A stretch of 64,000 nt of DNA from Sphingomonas sp. (GCA_019635535.1 JAHBZH010000001.1:2322995-2386994), one strand, 5' to 3'; positions 8,367 to 17,696 are shown, counted from the stretch's first letter. Made by a program: numbers and translations. Notes: generated by a model not told the origin, from the sequence alone.

Positions 8367-9866
8367 TCAGTCCGGCAGCGAAAAATCGACGCCCTGGGCG
8401 AGCGGCAGCGCGCGGCCGTAATTGATCGTGTTGGTGGCCCGGCGCATATAGGCGCGCCAGGCATCCGAGCCGCTCTCGCGCCCTCCGCCGGTCTCCTTCT
8501 CGCCGCCGAAGGCGCCGCCGATCTCGGCACCCGAGGGCCCGATATTGACGTTGGCGATGCCGCAATCGGAGCCGGCGGCGGAGAGGAACAGCTCCGCCTC
8601 GCGCAAATCGGTGGTGAAGATCGATGAAGCGAGGCCCTGGGGCACATCGTTCTGGAGCGCGATCGCGGCGTCGAGACCGGCAAAGCGCACGACGTAGAGG
8701 ATCGGCGCGAACGTTTCCTTGCGCATCACCGCGCTCTGGCCGGGCATCTCGACCAGCGCCGGGCGCACATGATTGCCGCCCAGCGCCTCGCCGCCATGGA
8801 CGATGCCACCCTGGGCGCGTGCCTCGTCGAGCGCCGCCATCATCGCCGTGACCGCTTCGCCGTCGATCAACGGGCCGACCAGGATGCCCTCCTCCAGCGG
8901 GTTGCCGACCGGGAGCTTCGCCCAGACGGCGCGCAACCGGCCGACCAGATCGTCATAGACGCTGTCATGGACGAAGAGGCGGCGCAGCGTGGTGCACCGC
9001 TGCCCCGCCGTACCGGCGGCGGCGAAGGCGATGGCGCGGGTGGCGAGATCGAGATCGGCCGAAGGCGCGACGATCATCGCATTGTTGCCGCCCAGCTCCA
9101 GCAGGGATCGGCCGAACCGAGCCGCGACGCGCGGGGCCAGTTCGCGGCCCATCCGGGTCGATCCCGTCGCCGAGACGAGCGGCACGCGCGGATCGTCGGC
9201 GAGCGCCGCGCCGGCTGCGCGGCCGCCCTGCGCGAGCTCCAGCAATCCTTCCGGCGCGTCGCCGAAACGGGCAGCGGCGCGAGCGAAGAGCGCGGTGACG
9301 GCGGCGGCACAAAGCGGTGTCTTTTCAGATGGTTTCCAGACGACACTGTCGCCGCACACAAAGGCAAGGCAGGCATTCCAGGCCCAGACCGCCACCGGAA
9401 AGTTGAATGCGGAAATGACGCCAACGACGCCCAGTGGATGCCAGGTCTCCATCATCCGGTGATCCGGCCGCTCGGTCGCGATGGTGAGGCCGTGAAGTTG
9501 TCGCGAAAGACCGACCGCGAAATCGCAGATGTCGATCATTTCCTGCACTTCGCCGAGCCCTTCGGAGAGCACCTTGCCGCATTCCAGGCTGACCAGCCGG
9601 CCGAGCGCGTCCTTTTCCTCACGCAGCATCTCGCCGAACAACCGCACCAATTCGCCGCGGCGCGGCGCGGGCACTTGTCGCCAGGTGAGGAAGGCTTCGT
9701 GCGCGCGCGCCACGCCGGCTTTGATGGCCGCGGCATCGCTCGTCGCGACTCTTCCGATCACGGCGCCGTCGATGGGCGAGCGGGATTCGAGATCGCCCTC
9801 GCCAGCCTGGACGCCCAGCCGCTGCAACGACCGTGCAGCTTCGGTTGCGGATGAAGAACCGCTCAT
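8367..9866 (-). CDS. Aldehyde dehydrogenase, ALDH7-like (aminoadipate-semialdehyde type)
   Basis: The 499-residue protein has the complete NAD(P)-dependent aldehyde dehydrogenase layout: SAFNFPVAVWAWN and VVWKPSEKTPL (cofactor site), LELGGNNAMIV (general-base glutamate), and GTAGQRCTTLRRLFVH with the catalytic cysteine. The NNAMIV and GQRCTTLRRLF forms match the ALDH7 (antiquitin/AmaB) branch, which oxidises alpha-aminoadipate semialdehyde in lysine breakdown. No other lysine catabolism gene is adjacent, so the substrate is an inference. Its start overlaps the stop of the DUF72 gene by 4 bases (ATGA), so the two are co-translated. Confidence 0.85.
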   Translation of the reverse strand: MSGSSSATEAARSLQRLGVQAGEGDLESRSPIDGAVIGRVATSDAAAIKAGVARAHEAFLTWRQVPAPRRGELVRLFGEMLREEKDALGRLVSLECGKVLSEGLGEVQEMIDICDFAVGLSRQLHGLTIATERPDHRMMETWHPLGVVGVISAFNFPVAVWAWNACLAFVCGDSVVWKPSEKTPLCAAAVTALFARAAARFGDAPEGLLELAQGGRAAGAALADDPRVPLVSATGSTRMGRELAPRVAARFGRSLLELGGNNAMIVAPSADLDLATRAIAFAAAGTAGQRCTTLRRLFVHDSVYDDLVGRLRAVWAKLPVGNPLEEGILVGPLIDGEAVTAMMAALDEARAQGGIVHGGEALGGNHVRPALVEMPGQSAVMRKETFAPILYVVRFAGLDAAIALQNDVPQGLASSIFTTDLREAELFLSAAGSDCGIANVNIGPSGAEIGGAFGGEKETGGGRESGSDAWRAYMRRATNTINYGRALPLAQGVDFSLPD

Positions 9867-10660
9867 GCGAGCCGTCCGATCAGCGCTTCGGCCGCCTGCG
9901 GATTGCGAATCTTGTCGCCGGCGATGAAGAAGACGAACGTATCGCGCGGCGCGTCCGCCGCCGGTGCCTCGCTCACATAATCGAGCCCCGTCGGGCTTTC
10001 GCCAGCCGCCCAGCCGCGCGCGACATCGGCCCAGCGTTCGAGTTCGGCCGGCGCATAGCCCGCCGGTTCCGATTCCCTCGCGCGCATCAGCCGGGCATAG
10101 ACGAAATCGGCGCCGAGATCGGCGATCTGCGGGTAGCTTTCATGATCCGCGACGACGACGGCGATATTGGCGGCGCGCGCCATCGCGACGAACGCCCGGT
10201 CCCTGAAACTTTCGTGGCGCGGCTCGATCGCGTGACGCAGCCGGATCCCGTCGCGACTGGTCGGCAGCAGCGCGAAGAAGGCGCGGATTTCGTCCGGATC
10301 GAACTTCTTGGTCGGCGCGAGCTGCCACAGGATCGGTCCGAGGCGCTCGCCCAGCTCGGTGAAACCCTGCGCGCAGAACTTGCCGATCGATTCCGCCGCT
10401 TCACCCAAATTGCGTCGGTTGGTGCAGAAGCGCGACGCCTTGAGCGCGAACTGGAAGCCGTCCGGCACCGCCTTCGCCCAGCGCGCGAACAGCTCAGGCT
10501 TCTGGGTGCGATAATAGGTCGCGTTGATCTCGGTCGCACTCAACTGCTGCCCGACATAGTCGAGCTGCTTCGCCTTGGGCAGGCCGGCGGGAAAGAAGCT
10601 GCCCCGCCAGGGATCGAAATCCCACCCGCCGATGCCGACCCGGATCGATCCAGCCCCCAT
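9863..10660 (-). CDS. DUF72 family protein (YecE-like)
   Basis: The 265-residue protein shows the DUF72 signature: GIGGWDFDPWRGSFFPAGLP near the N-terminus, EINATYYRTQ, FQFALKASRF, and a C-terminal FVFFIAGDK. The family has a TIM-barrel-like fold and no settled biochemical function. Length is normal. It is the first gene of a two-gene unit with the ALDH7-type dehydrogenase downstream and lies 24 bases from the end of tRNA-Gln. The conserved pairing with a dehydrogenase may be coincidental. Confidence 0.9.
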   Translation of the reverse strand: MGAGSIRVGIGGWDFDPWRGSFFPAGLPKAKQLDYVGQQLSATEINATYYRTQKPELFARWAKAVPDGFQFALKASRFCTNRRNLGEAAESIGKFCAQGFTELGERLGPILWQLAPTKKFDPDEIRAFFALLPTSRDGIRLRHAIEPRHESFRDRAFVAMARAANIAVVVADHESYPQIADLGADFVYARLMRARESEPAGYAPAELERWADVARGWAAGESPTGLDYVSEAPAADAPRDTFVFFIAGDKIRNPQAAEALIGRLA

Positions 10661-10684
10661 GATCCTCGCCCGTTGATTTCCGCT

Positions 10685-10759
10685 TGGCTGGGGCGGCAGG
10701 ATTCGAACCTGCGAATGCCGGTACCAAAAACCGGTGCCTTACCACTTGGCGACGCCCCA
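10685..10759 (-). tRNA. tRNA-Gln (TTG anticodon)
   Basis: Read on the minus strand, the 75-base gene begins TGGGGCG and ends CGCCCCA-G-CCA, with the CCA encoded. The anticodon arm is CCGGT-TTTTGGT-ACCGG, giving anticodon TTG, and the T arm contains GGTTCGAATCC. All stems pair. A TTATAA sequence about 20 bases upstream may be part of its promoter. Confidence 0.95.
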
Positions 10760-10834
10760 GCAGAGCGGTTGACGCGCGGCTTATAACCTCGTGCGCGCGG
10801 GTGGGAAGGGGCGACTGGCAGCCTCCGCGCCTTT

Positions 10835-11932
10835 TCAGGCGATCTCCTCGATCCAGCCGCGCGTGTCGGCGATCCGGCCGCGCTGGATGCCGACAAGTTC
10901 CTCGCGCAAACGGTGCATGACCGGGCCGGGCGCGCCGCCGCCGATCGCGAAGCTGTCCTCCGCGCCCTTCACCTGGACGATCGGCGTCACCACCGCAGCT
11001 GTGCCGCAGGCAAAAGTCTCCGTCAGGCGTCCGCTGGCGGCGTCCGCCCGCCACTGATCGATCGCATAGGGCTCCTCGCGCACCGTGAGGCCCTGGTCGC
11101 GGGCGATGGTCAGGATCGAATCCCGCGTGATACCGGCCAGGATCGTGCCGCCCAGAGGCGGCGTGGCGATCGAGCCGTCGTCGAACACGAAGAAGATGTT
11201 CATGCCGCCCAGTTCCTCGACCCAGCGGCGCTCGATCGCGTCGAGGAAGACAACCTGGTCGCAGCCCTGGCGCACAGCTTCGGCCTGGGCGATCAGGCTG
11301 GTGGCGTAATTCCCGCCGCATTTGGCGGCGCCTGTCCCGCCCGGCGCGGCGCGGATATAATCGCGCGTGACCCACAATGTGATGCCCCCCGGCACGCCCC
11401 GGAAATAGGGGCCGGCCGAAGAAGCCAGGACCAGGTAGAGATATTGCAAGGACGGCTTCACGCCGAGGAAGGCTTCGCTCGCGAACATGAAGGGTCGAAG
11501 ATAGAGCGCGCCATCCGGACCGTCCGGAATCCAGTTCTTGTCGGCACGCACCAGCGCGCGCACCGATTCCAGGAACAGCTCTTCCGGCAGCTCAGGCATC
11601 GCCATCCGCCGCGCCGAGGCTTGGAAACGTCGGGCATTGGCTTCGGGACGGAACAAAGCCGCGCCGCCATTGGGCCGGCGATAGGCCTTCATCCCTTCGA
11701 AGATTTCCTGGGCATAATGGAGCACAGACGTCGCCGGATCGATCGCCAGCGATTGCCGCGCGGTGACGCGGGCGTCGTGCCAGCCGCCCTTGTCCGCGTC
11801 GTACCGCACGATCGCCATGTGATCGGTGAACACCTTGCCGAAGCCCGGATCGGCGATCCTCGCCGCACGCTCGGCCTCGGCAACCGGCTGGGCGCTGGGC
11901 TCGAACGCGAAGGTCGCGGCGACGGGCGGCAT
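10835..11932 (-). CDS. ilvE: Branched-chain amino acid aminotransferase
   Basis: The 365-residue PLP enzyme is a class IV aminotransferase of the longer eukaryote-like type II branched-chain group. Landmarks are HYAQEIFEGMKAYR, the FRPEANARRF arginine region, GTGAAKCGGNYA with the PLP-binding lysine, and EELGGMNIFFVF, a segment characteristic of branched-chain enzymes. It performs the last step of valine, leucine and isoleucine synthesis and the first step of their breakdown. It appears to be a single gene, divergent from nothing obvious, and precedes tRNA-Gln on the same strand. Confidence 0.93.
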   Translation of the reverse strand: MPPVAATFAFEPSAQPVAEAERAARIADPGFGKVFTDHMAIVRYDADKGGWHDARVTARQSLAIDPATSVLHYAQEIFEGMKAYRRPNGGAALFRPEANARRFQASARRMAMPELPEELFLESVRALVRADKNWIPDGPDGALYLRPFMFASEAFLGVKPSLQYLYLVLASSAGPYFRGVPGGITLWVTRDYIRAAPGGTGAAKCGGNYATSLIAQAEAVRQGCDQVVFLDAIERRWVEELGGMNIFFVFDDGSIATPPLGGTILAGITRDSILTIARDQGLTVREEPYAIDQWRADAASGRLTETFACGTAAVVTPIVQVKGAEDSFAIGGGAPGPVMHRLREELVGIQRGRIADTRGWIEEIA

Positions 11933-11986
11933 GCTGTTCCTCTCATGTCGGTTTGGAAAGCGGACTAGGCGGCGCGGGCCGGGAGG

Positions 11987-12832
11987 TCAAACCCTGCGCC
12001 GCGCCTCGACCGCCATTTCAAGGCTGCGGCGCCGCGCCGCATCGAGCGCGCGATCGACCAGGCTGCTCAGCACGTTGTCACCGTCGAGCTGCTTCAGCCC
12101 TGCGGCAGTGGTGCCGCCCGGGCTGGTGACCGCCGCCGCGAGTTCGGCGGGGCCGCGTGGATCGCTGCGCGCCAGGATCGCCGCACCCTCGACCGTGGCA
12201 AGCGCGAGATGCAGCGCCTGGCCGGGCGGGAAGCCGAGCTTCGCCCCGCCTTCGGCCAACGCCTCGATAAAACGGAAGACGAAGGCCGGGCCGCTGCCGG
12301 CCAGGGTGGTGACGAGGTTGAACAGGGCCTCGTCCTCGAGCCATTCGGCATGGCCGAGCGCGGCCATCAGGCCGGTGACGAGATTGCGTGCGGCGGTGTC
12401 ATCACCGTCGCCGTGCAGACCGATCACGCCCTTGCCGACGCGGACCGGCAGGTTCGGCATGGCCCGCACGATCGTGCGCGACACCGGGAAGCGGGCACGC
12501 AGCGAAGCGAGCTCGGCGCCGGCCAGGATCGAGACGAGGATCGTGCCTTCGTCCAGGATCGGCGCCAGCGCCTCCGCGACGGCATCGAGCTGGTGCGGCT
12601 TCATCGCCAGCAGCACCATCGCCGGCACTTCGTCCTCGGGATAGGCGGTGGTGACGCGCACGCCGTATCCGACCGTTCTGCCGCTCGGCCGGATCACGCT
12701 GACATGGGCGGGATCGACGCCCTCGTCGATCCAGCGGGCCAGCATCGCCGATCCCATATTGCCGCAGCCGGCGAACCAGAGCGGGCCGGGCAGCAGCGGA
12801 TCGGAGCCCGCGAAAGAAGGCGAGTCGGTCAT
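11987..12832 (-). CDS. proC: Pyrroline-5-carboxylate reductase
   Basis: The 281-residue protein starts at MTDSPSF, preceded by GGAGGG. An upstream in-frame ATG would add 44 residues that are only translated repeat sequence, so it was rejected. The NAD(P)-binding Rossmann motif is FAGCGNMGSAM at about residues 20-30. The C-terminal substrate region contains GSGPAFVFRFIEAL and VTSPGGTTAAGL. The enzyme makes proline from pyrroline-5-carboxylate in the cytoplasm. It follows the YbjN gene on the same strand after a 267-base spacer holding a dispersed repeat. Confidence 0.93.
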   Translation of the reverse strand: MTDSPSFAGSDPLLPGPLWFAGCGNMGSAMLARWIDEGVDPAHVSVIRPSGRTVGYGVRVTTAYPEDEVPAMVLLAMKPHQLDAVAEALAPILDEGTILVSILAGAELASLRARFPVSRTIVRAMPNLPVRVGKGVIGLHGDGDDTAARNLVTGLMAALGHAEWLEDEALFNLVTTLAGSGPAFVFRFIEALAEGGAKLGFPPGQALHLALATVEGAAILARSDPRGPAELAAAVTSPGGTTAAGLKQLDGDNVLSSLVDRALDAARRRSLEMAVEARRRV

Positions 12833-12913
12833 GCCGCCCTCCTCCCATCGAGCCTGCGCGCCAGAGTCGGTCGGACTTCGCCCCGCGACGCGCCGGCGCC
12901 GGATTCGAACGCG

Positions 12914-12946
12914 CGGAAGTTGACTAAGTTGACGCCACGTCGGGGG
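12914..12946 (-). repeat. Dispersed intergenic element, copy A
   Basis: The 33-base stretch matches positions 57475-57507 on the opposite strand at 30 of 33 positions. Its core is a tandem of GTCAACTT units (two copies, 9 bases apart) preceded by CCCCCGACGTGGC. It is flanked on one side by a short GGGGG/CCCCC inverted repeat (12942-12956). It lies between the YbjN gene and proC. No function is known to me. Confidence 0.7.
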
Positions 12947-13047
12947 TGAATCCCCCTTCCACAAGCGAGATGACGTCGTGGAAAGCGGGAAGGACGGTCA
13001 GGGAAGCCACAAGTCAAGGCGCACGCTCCGAATCGCGCGGACCCTGA

Positions 13048-13065
13048 CAGATGAAATCCTACTTT
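13048..13065 (+). repeat. 18-base repeat also found at the lipase 5' end
   Basis: These 18 bases (CAGATGAAATCCTACTTT) recur exactly at 22521-22538. Weaker similarity continues for about 20 more bases in both copies (to GCACCG). Read as protein, both copies begin MKSYF. Here it lies in the spacer between proC and the YbjN gene with no supported gene of its own. Confidence 0.6.
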
Positions 13066-13099
13066 CCAAGGGCCGGGCCGGCACCGATGCCGTCAGGGT

Positions 13100-13609
13100 C
13101 TATGCTTCGCCCTGCGTCTCGATCAAAGCGGCGGCGATCGCTTCCTGCGGCGATTTGTCGGCCCACAGCACGAACTGGAAGACCGGATAGAAACGTTCGC
13201 ACTCCTCGATCGCGGCTTCCACCAGCGTCTCGGCCTGCTGCAGGCTCATCGTCCCGGTTTCCTCGCCTTCCAGCAAGGCGGCGTGGCGGAACAGGACCAG
13301 GCCCGAGGCGGACCACAATTCGAAATGGCCAAGCCAGAGCTGCTCGTTGATCAGTCCGATCGTCTCGTAAGTGACGTCGCGCTTCTCGGCCGAGACGCGG
13401 ATGTCGGGGAGCGCCAGGAACTGGAGCACCTGATCTTCGGGCCGCCAGATCGCGCGCAGCTCGTACTGCGTCCAGCTGCCCTGGAAGCTCGAGACAATCT
13501 CGTCCTCGCCGTTGCGCTCGAAGGCCCAGCCCAATGCGCTGTAATAGGTTTCGAGCATGTCGATGGGGGCGCTCGCCTCCCGCTCCAGCTCGTATTCGTC
13601 CATGTTCAT
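13100..13609 (-). CDS. YbjN domain-containing protein
   Basis: Starting at MNMDEYELER the protein is 169 residues; the longer frame upstream looks non-coding. The YbjN/type III chaperone-like fold is recognised from the pattern MLETYYSALGWAFER, the middle ELRAIW strand region, and WLGHFELWSASGLVLFRHA, followed by two C-terminal helices. YbjN proteins are small cytoplasmic proteins with chaperone-like folds and poorly defined roles in stress and motility. The gene sits upstream of proC, an arrangement I recall from other sphingomonads. A weak GGGGAC precedes the start; a second ATG two codons later is equally possible. Confidence 0.82.
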   Translation of the reverse strand: MNMDEYELEREASAPIDMLETYYSALGWAFERNGEDEIVSSFQGSWTQYELRAIWRPEDQVLQFLALPDIRVSAEKRDVTYETIGLINEQLWLGHFELWSASGLVLFRHAALLEGEETGTMSLQQAETLVEAAIEECERFYPVFQFVLWADKSPQEAIAAALIETQGEA

Positions 13610-13706
13610 AAAGCGTCCCCGGACCGCTTTTGTTCGCGTTAACTGCCTTTCCGCGCGGCAAAGCGCAAGGAAAGGCGCGGTCCGTCGTTCAGAAAACTGT
13701 GGATAA

Positions 13707-13991
13707 TCAGGCGCCTTTGCGAGGTGCCCTGCGTTTCGGCGCGGCGGTTCCGGTAGCGCCTTCCAGCGCCGCGACACGGGCTTTCAGCGCTTCGGATTCC
13801 TCGCGCGCGGCGACGGCCATCGCCTTTACCGCCTCGAACTCCTCGCGGCTCACCATGTCGAGCCCGCCGACCCAGTCGCGCGCGCGTTCGCGCATATTGT
13901 CCTGCGCTTCGCGGGTCATCCCCGCCACTGTGCCGGCAGCGCCGTTCAGCACCTTCACGAGATCGTCGAACAAACGGTTCTGGGACTGCAT
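13707..13991 (-). CDS. Accessory factor UbiK family protein
   Basis: This 94-residue protein has the BMFP/UbiK layout: an N-terminal amphipathic helix (NRLFDDLVKVLNGAAGTVAG), a central helix, and a C-terminal coiled coil containing MVSREEFEAVKAMA, then a basic proline/alanine tail. UbiK-type proteins assist ubiquinone biosynthesis complexes at the membrane and trimerise through the coiled coil. No ubi gene is adjacent. It lies 23 bases beyond the TspO gene on the same strand and may be co-transcribed with it. Confidence 0.85.
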   Translation of the reverse strand: MQSQNRLFDDLVKVLNGAAGTVAGMTREAQDNMRERARDWVGGLDMVSREEFEAVKAMAVAAREESEALKARVAALEGATGTAAPKRRAPRKGA

Positions 13992-14014
13992 TGCGGTCCT
14001 CCTGCAAATATCGG

Positions 14015-14569
14015 TCAGAGGGCGATATCGGTGCTCGATGCCGCCGGCACAAGCGTCTCCGCGCCGGGATTGAGCGCCAGGATCTGGAAATTGAGCGCCG
14101 CGGCGAAGAGCAGCCAGCCGAGATAGGGCAGCAGCAGAGCCGCCGCGAGCGGCCGGATCCGCCAGATCAGCACGATCATCGCCACCGCGACCACGATCAT
14201 CGCCGCGATCATCGACAGCGCGATCGAGACCTTGTGCATGCCGAAGAAGACCGGCGACCAGGCGAAGTTCAGCAGCAGCTGGAGCGCGAACAGGATCAGC
14301 GCCCGCTCCCGCCCGATCGCACCGCGCGCGTGCAGCACCATCGCCAGCGACAGGCCGAGCAGGACGTAGAGCAAGGTCCAGGCCGCGCCGAACGCCCAGC
14401 CCGGCGGCATGAAATCCGGCTTGGCGAGCGCGGCAAACCAGGCATTGTCGTAGCCGGAGCCTGAGAGGCTGCCCGACAGGGTGCCCAGCAGCACGATCGC
14501 AGGCACCGTCACCAGCGCATAACGCAGGAAGCTCATCCGGAGCTGCGATTTCGATGCGATGCCGGTCAT
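14015..14569 (-). CDS. TspO/MBR family membrane protein
   Basis: The 184-residue protein has five membrane segments and TspO hallmarks: KPDFMPPGWAFGAAWTLLY (the PxWxFxxxWxxLY motif) and LLLNFAWSPVFFG. TspO proteins bind porphyrins and cholesterol-like ligands and influence tetrapyrrole homeostasis and stress responses. The start at MTGIASKS lies 13 bases past the RND permease stop, in the same direction, so it may be the distal gene of the efflux operon. GGGGCG precedes the start. Confidence 0.9.
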   Translation of the reverse strand: MTGIASKSQLRMSFLRYALVTVPAIVLLGTLSGSLSGSGYDNAWFAALAKPDFMPPGWAFGAAWTLLYVLLGLSLAMVLHARGAIGRERALILFALQLLLNFAWSPVFFGMHKVSIALSMIAAMIVVAVAMIVLIWRIRPLAAALLLPYLGWLLFAAALNFQILALNPGAETLVPAASSTDIAL

Positions 14570-14582
14570 CCGCGCGCCCCGA

Positions 14583-17500
14583 TCATTCGGCGGGCTGCGG
14601 CGCGGCACCGTCCGCGATCTGCCGCTCCAGCTTGCGGGTAACGGCGAGCGGCGAGCCGGTGAAGCGGGCGAGGCGCGAATAGAGGAGCGGGATCAGGAAC
14701 AGAGTGATCAACGTCGAGATCGAGACGCCGAAGACGATGACGACGCCGATCGTGCTGCGCGCGCCCGCGCCGGCGCCGCCCGACAGCATCAGCGGCATCG
14801 AACCGGCGACCAAGGCGATCGAGGTCATCAGGATCGGCCGCAGGCGGCGTTTCGAAGCTTCGCGGATTGCCGCACCGATATCGCGTCCCTGATCGCGCAG
14901 CTGATTGGCGAATTCGACGATCAGGATGCCGTTCTTGGCCGCGAGGCCGACCAGCATGACGATGCCGACCTGGCTGTAGAGATTGACCGTCTGCCCCATC
15001 ACGGCGAGCCCGAGCACGCCGCCGGCCACGGCGAGCGGCACGGTGGTGATGATGACGCCCGGATGGACGAAGCTTTCGAACTGCGCGGCGAGCAGCAGAT
15101 AGACGATCAGGATGGTGAGGCCGAACACGACCCAGATCGAGCTGCCCGCCTCCCTGAACGACTGGCTCTCGCCGCGATAGCCGATCGCGCTCACTTCCGG
15201 CGAGTCGGCGGCCTGCTGCTCCAGGAAGGCGAGTGCATCACCGAGCGGGTAGCCGTCGGCAAGACCGCCCGAGAGAGTGATCGCGCGCATGCGGTTGAAA
15301 CGGCCGAGATCGCGCGCGCCGGCGGCGTCTTCGACCCGCACGAGATTGGACAGCGGCACCAGCTCGCCCGCCCGGCTGCGGACATAGATGGTGGCGAGAT
15401 TGGCTTCGGTCGAGCGCGCCGAGGCTTCCGCCTGGACGACGACACGATATTCCTCGCCCCGGTCGACATAGGTTGAGACGCGGCGCGAGCCGAGCAGGGT
15501 CTGGAGCGCGAGGCTGACCTCCTCCACCGAAACGCCGAGATCGCCGGCACGACTGGTGTCGACCAGGACGCGAAGCTGCGGTTTGGTTTCCTTGTAGTCC
15601 GAGTCGAGATTGACGATGCCGGGATTCTCGCGCGCGGCGGCGAGGATGCGATCGCGCGCGACGGCGAGCTCGGCATAATTGGAGCCGGCGATCACGAAAT
15701 TGATCGGCTGGCCCCGACCGCGCCCGAGGCCGGAGCGGGCCGCGGCATTGCCCCGCACCGCCGAAACGTCGGCCAGCGCGGCATTGATCTGGCGGACCAT
15801 GTCCTGCGTGGTCACGTCGCGCTCTTCCCAGGGGCGCAGGAAGACGGTGAAATTGCCGCTGTTGAAATCGTCGCTGGTGCCCCAGCCGCCCGGGGTGCGC
15901 TGGATGATCGCGCGCACCGATCCTTCCTCCACCATCGGCAGCAGCCGGGCCTGCGCGTCGAGCATGTAGCGGTCCATCTCGGCAAAGCCGGTGCCTTCCG
16001 GCGCGGAGATGTTGACCTGGACGATGCCGGTATCCTCGGCCGGTGCCAGCTCGGCGTGAAGGGTGGTGAACAGCACGGCCGATCCGGCGATCATCGCCGC
16101 GACGACAAGGCCCGGCACGAGGGGCTTGCGGAGCGACCAATCGAGCCCGCGCGCATAGCCATCCTCCAGCCGTTTGAACTGCCAGTCGATCCAGCCTGCG
16201 AAACGGCCGCGCTCTTCGTTCTTCAGCACCTTGGAGCACAGCATCGGCACCAGCGTGAGCGCGAGGAAGCCGGAAAAGGCGATGGTGCCGATCATCGCCA
16301 CCGCCAGCTCACGGAACAGCAGGCCGGTCTCTCCGGTGATGAACATGATCGGCACGAACACGGCGCAGATCACCAGGGTGATCGAGACGATGGCGAAACC
16401 GACCTGCCTTGTGCCTTCGAAGGCGGCCTTGAGCGGCGGATCGCCCGCCTCGATCCGGTGATAGATATTCTCCAGCACGACGATCGCGTCGTCGACGACG
16501 ATGCCGATGCACAAAACGAGCGCGAGCAGGGTGAGCAGGTTGATCGAGAAGCCCGCCATCCACAAAACGGCGAAGGCGGCGAGCAGGCAGAGCGGCACCA
16601 TGACCGCCGGGATCAGGGTCGCGCGCCAGCTTCCCAGGAAGAGGAAGATGACCAGGACGACCAGCAACGCCGCTTCGGCCAGCGTCACCCAGACCTTGGT
16701 GATCGCGCGGTCGATGAACAGCGATTCGTCCGATCCGACGATCATCTCCATGCCTTCCGGCAGGCTCGCGCGGGCCTCTTCCATTTCGGCCTTGGCGGCT
16801 TCGGCGACGGCGAGCGTATTCGCGCCGGACTGGCGAACGATGCCCATGCCGACCGCGGACGCGCCGTTGAGCCGGAAAGCGGTATAGGGGTTTTCGGGGC
16901 CGCGCTCGATCCGCGCGACATCGCCCAGGCTCACCTGATAACCGTCCGCGCCACGCCCGACGACGAGCCGCGCGAATTCCTCCGGCGTGCTGAACGGCCG
17001 CTCGACGCGCAGCGTCAGGTTCTGCGTCTCCGATTCCAGCCGGCCGGCCGGCAGCTCGACATTCTGCGAGCGCAGCGCGCGTTCGATATCCGCCGGGGTC
17101 ATACTGAAGGCGGCGAGCCGCTCGGGCCTCAGCCACACCCGCATCGCGGGACGCGCCTCGCCGCCGATGAAGACGCGCGCCACGCCGTCGATATTGGCAA
17201 AGCGATCGACGAGGTTGCGGTCCACCCAGTCCGACAGCTCCAGCCGCGACCAGCCGGGCCGGGAGATGACGAAGAACATGATCGGCATCGCATCGGCATC
17301 GACCTTGCGCACCGTCGGCGGATCGATCTCGTTGGGCAGGTTGCGCGATGCCGCGCCGACCCGGTCGCGCACGTCGTTGGCGGCGTCGTCCACCGGCCGG
17401 CCGGGGCGGAATTCCAGCGAGATCGAGGATTGCCCGTCGCGCGAGCGCGAAGTGATCGTCTCCAGCCCCTCCAGGCCGGACAGCTGCTCCTCCAGCACCT

Positions 17501-17693
17501 GGGTGACGCGGGTCTCGACGACATTGGCGGCGGCGCCGACATAGATGGTGTCGACCGACACGATCGGCGGATCGACCGCCGGATATTCGCGCACCGGCAG
17601 GCTGAAGAAGCCGATGAACCCGACGACGCCGATCAGCAGCGCCATCACCGCCGCGAAGACGGGGCGCCGGACCGAGATGTCGGAAATCTGCAC
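14583..17693 (-). CDS. Efflux RND transporter permease (HAE1/AcrB-like)
   Basis: The 1036-residue inner-membrane permease matches AcrB-type pumps in length and layout: N-terminal ISVRRPVFAAVMAL, two large periplasmic domains, and the charged TM4 motif CIGIVVDDAIVVLENIYH with the paired aspartates needed for proton translocation. It ends with the usual TM7-12 block (ESFVHPGVII, MVGLAAKNGILIVEF). It would export hydrophobic compounds using the proton gradient together with the adaptor encoded 3 bases upstream. No outer-membrane TolC-type gene is in the cluster, so a channel from elsewhere must be used. Confidence 0.95.
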   Translation of the reverse strand: MQISDISVRRPVFAAVMALLIGVVGFIGFFSLPVREYPAVDPPIVSVDTIYVGAAANVVETRVTQVLEEQLSGLEGLETITSRSRDGQSSISLEFRPGRPVDDAANDVRDRVGAASRNLPNEIDPPTVRKVDADAMPIMFFVISRPGWSRLELSDWVDRNLVDRFANIDGVARVFIGGEARPAMRVWLRPERLAAFSMTPADIERALRSQNVELPAGRLESETQNLTLRVERPFSTPEEFARLVVGRGADGYQVSLGDVARIERGPENPYTAFRLNGASAVGMGIVRQSGANTLAVAEAAKAEMEEARASLPEGMEMIVGSDESLFIDRAITKVWVTLAEAALLVVLVIFLFLGSWRATLIPAVMVPLCLLAAFAVLWMAGFSINLLTLLALVLCIGIVVDDAIVVLENIYHRIEAGDPPLKAAFEGTRQVGFAIVSITLVICAVFVPIMFITGETGLLFRELAVAMIGTIAFSGFLALTLVPMLCSKVLKNEERGRFAGWIDWQFKRLEDGYARGLDWSLRKPLVPGLVVAAMIAGSAVLFTTLHAELAPAEDTGIVQVNISAPEGTGFAEMDRYMLDAQARLLPMVEEGSVRAIIQRTPGGWGTSDDFNSGNFTVFLRPWEERDVTTQDMVRQINAALADVSAVRGNAAARSGLGRGRGQPINFVIAGSNYAELAVARDRILAAARENPGIVNLDSDYKETKPQLRVLVDTSRAGDLGVSVEEVSLALQTLLGSRRVSTYVDRGEEYRVVVQAEASARSTEANLATIYVRSRAGELVPLSNLVRVEDAAGARDLGRFNRMRAITLSGGLADGYPLGDALAFLEQQAADSPEVSAIGYRGESQSFREAGSSIWVVFGLTILIVYLLLAAQFESFVHPGVIITTVPLAVAGGVLGLAVMGQTVNLYSQVGIVMLVGLAAKNGILIVEFANQLRDQGRDIGAAIREASKRRLRPILMTSIALVAGSMPLMLSGGAGAGARSTIGVVIVFGVSISTLITLFLIPLLYSRLARFTGSPLAVTRKLERQIADGAAPQPAE

Positions 17694-17696
17694 GGC

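Noticed and set aside
8267..8683. N-terminal extension of the GGDEF-EAL frame
   Set aside because: These residues are in the shadow of the aldehyde dehydrogenase gene. A GTG with GGGAGAG just before the first membrane segment is a better start.
13051..13350. Plus-strand frame beginning MKSYF as a gene
   Set aside because: Only the first 5 to 12 codons resemble the lipase 5' end. The rest is antisense to the YbjN gene.
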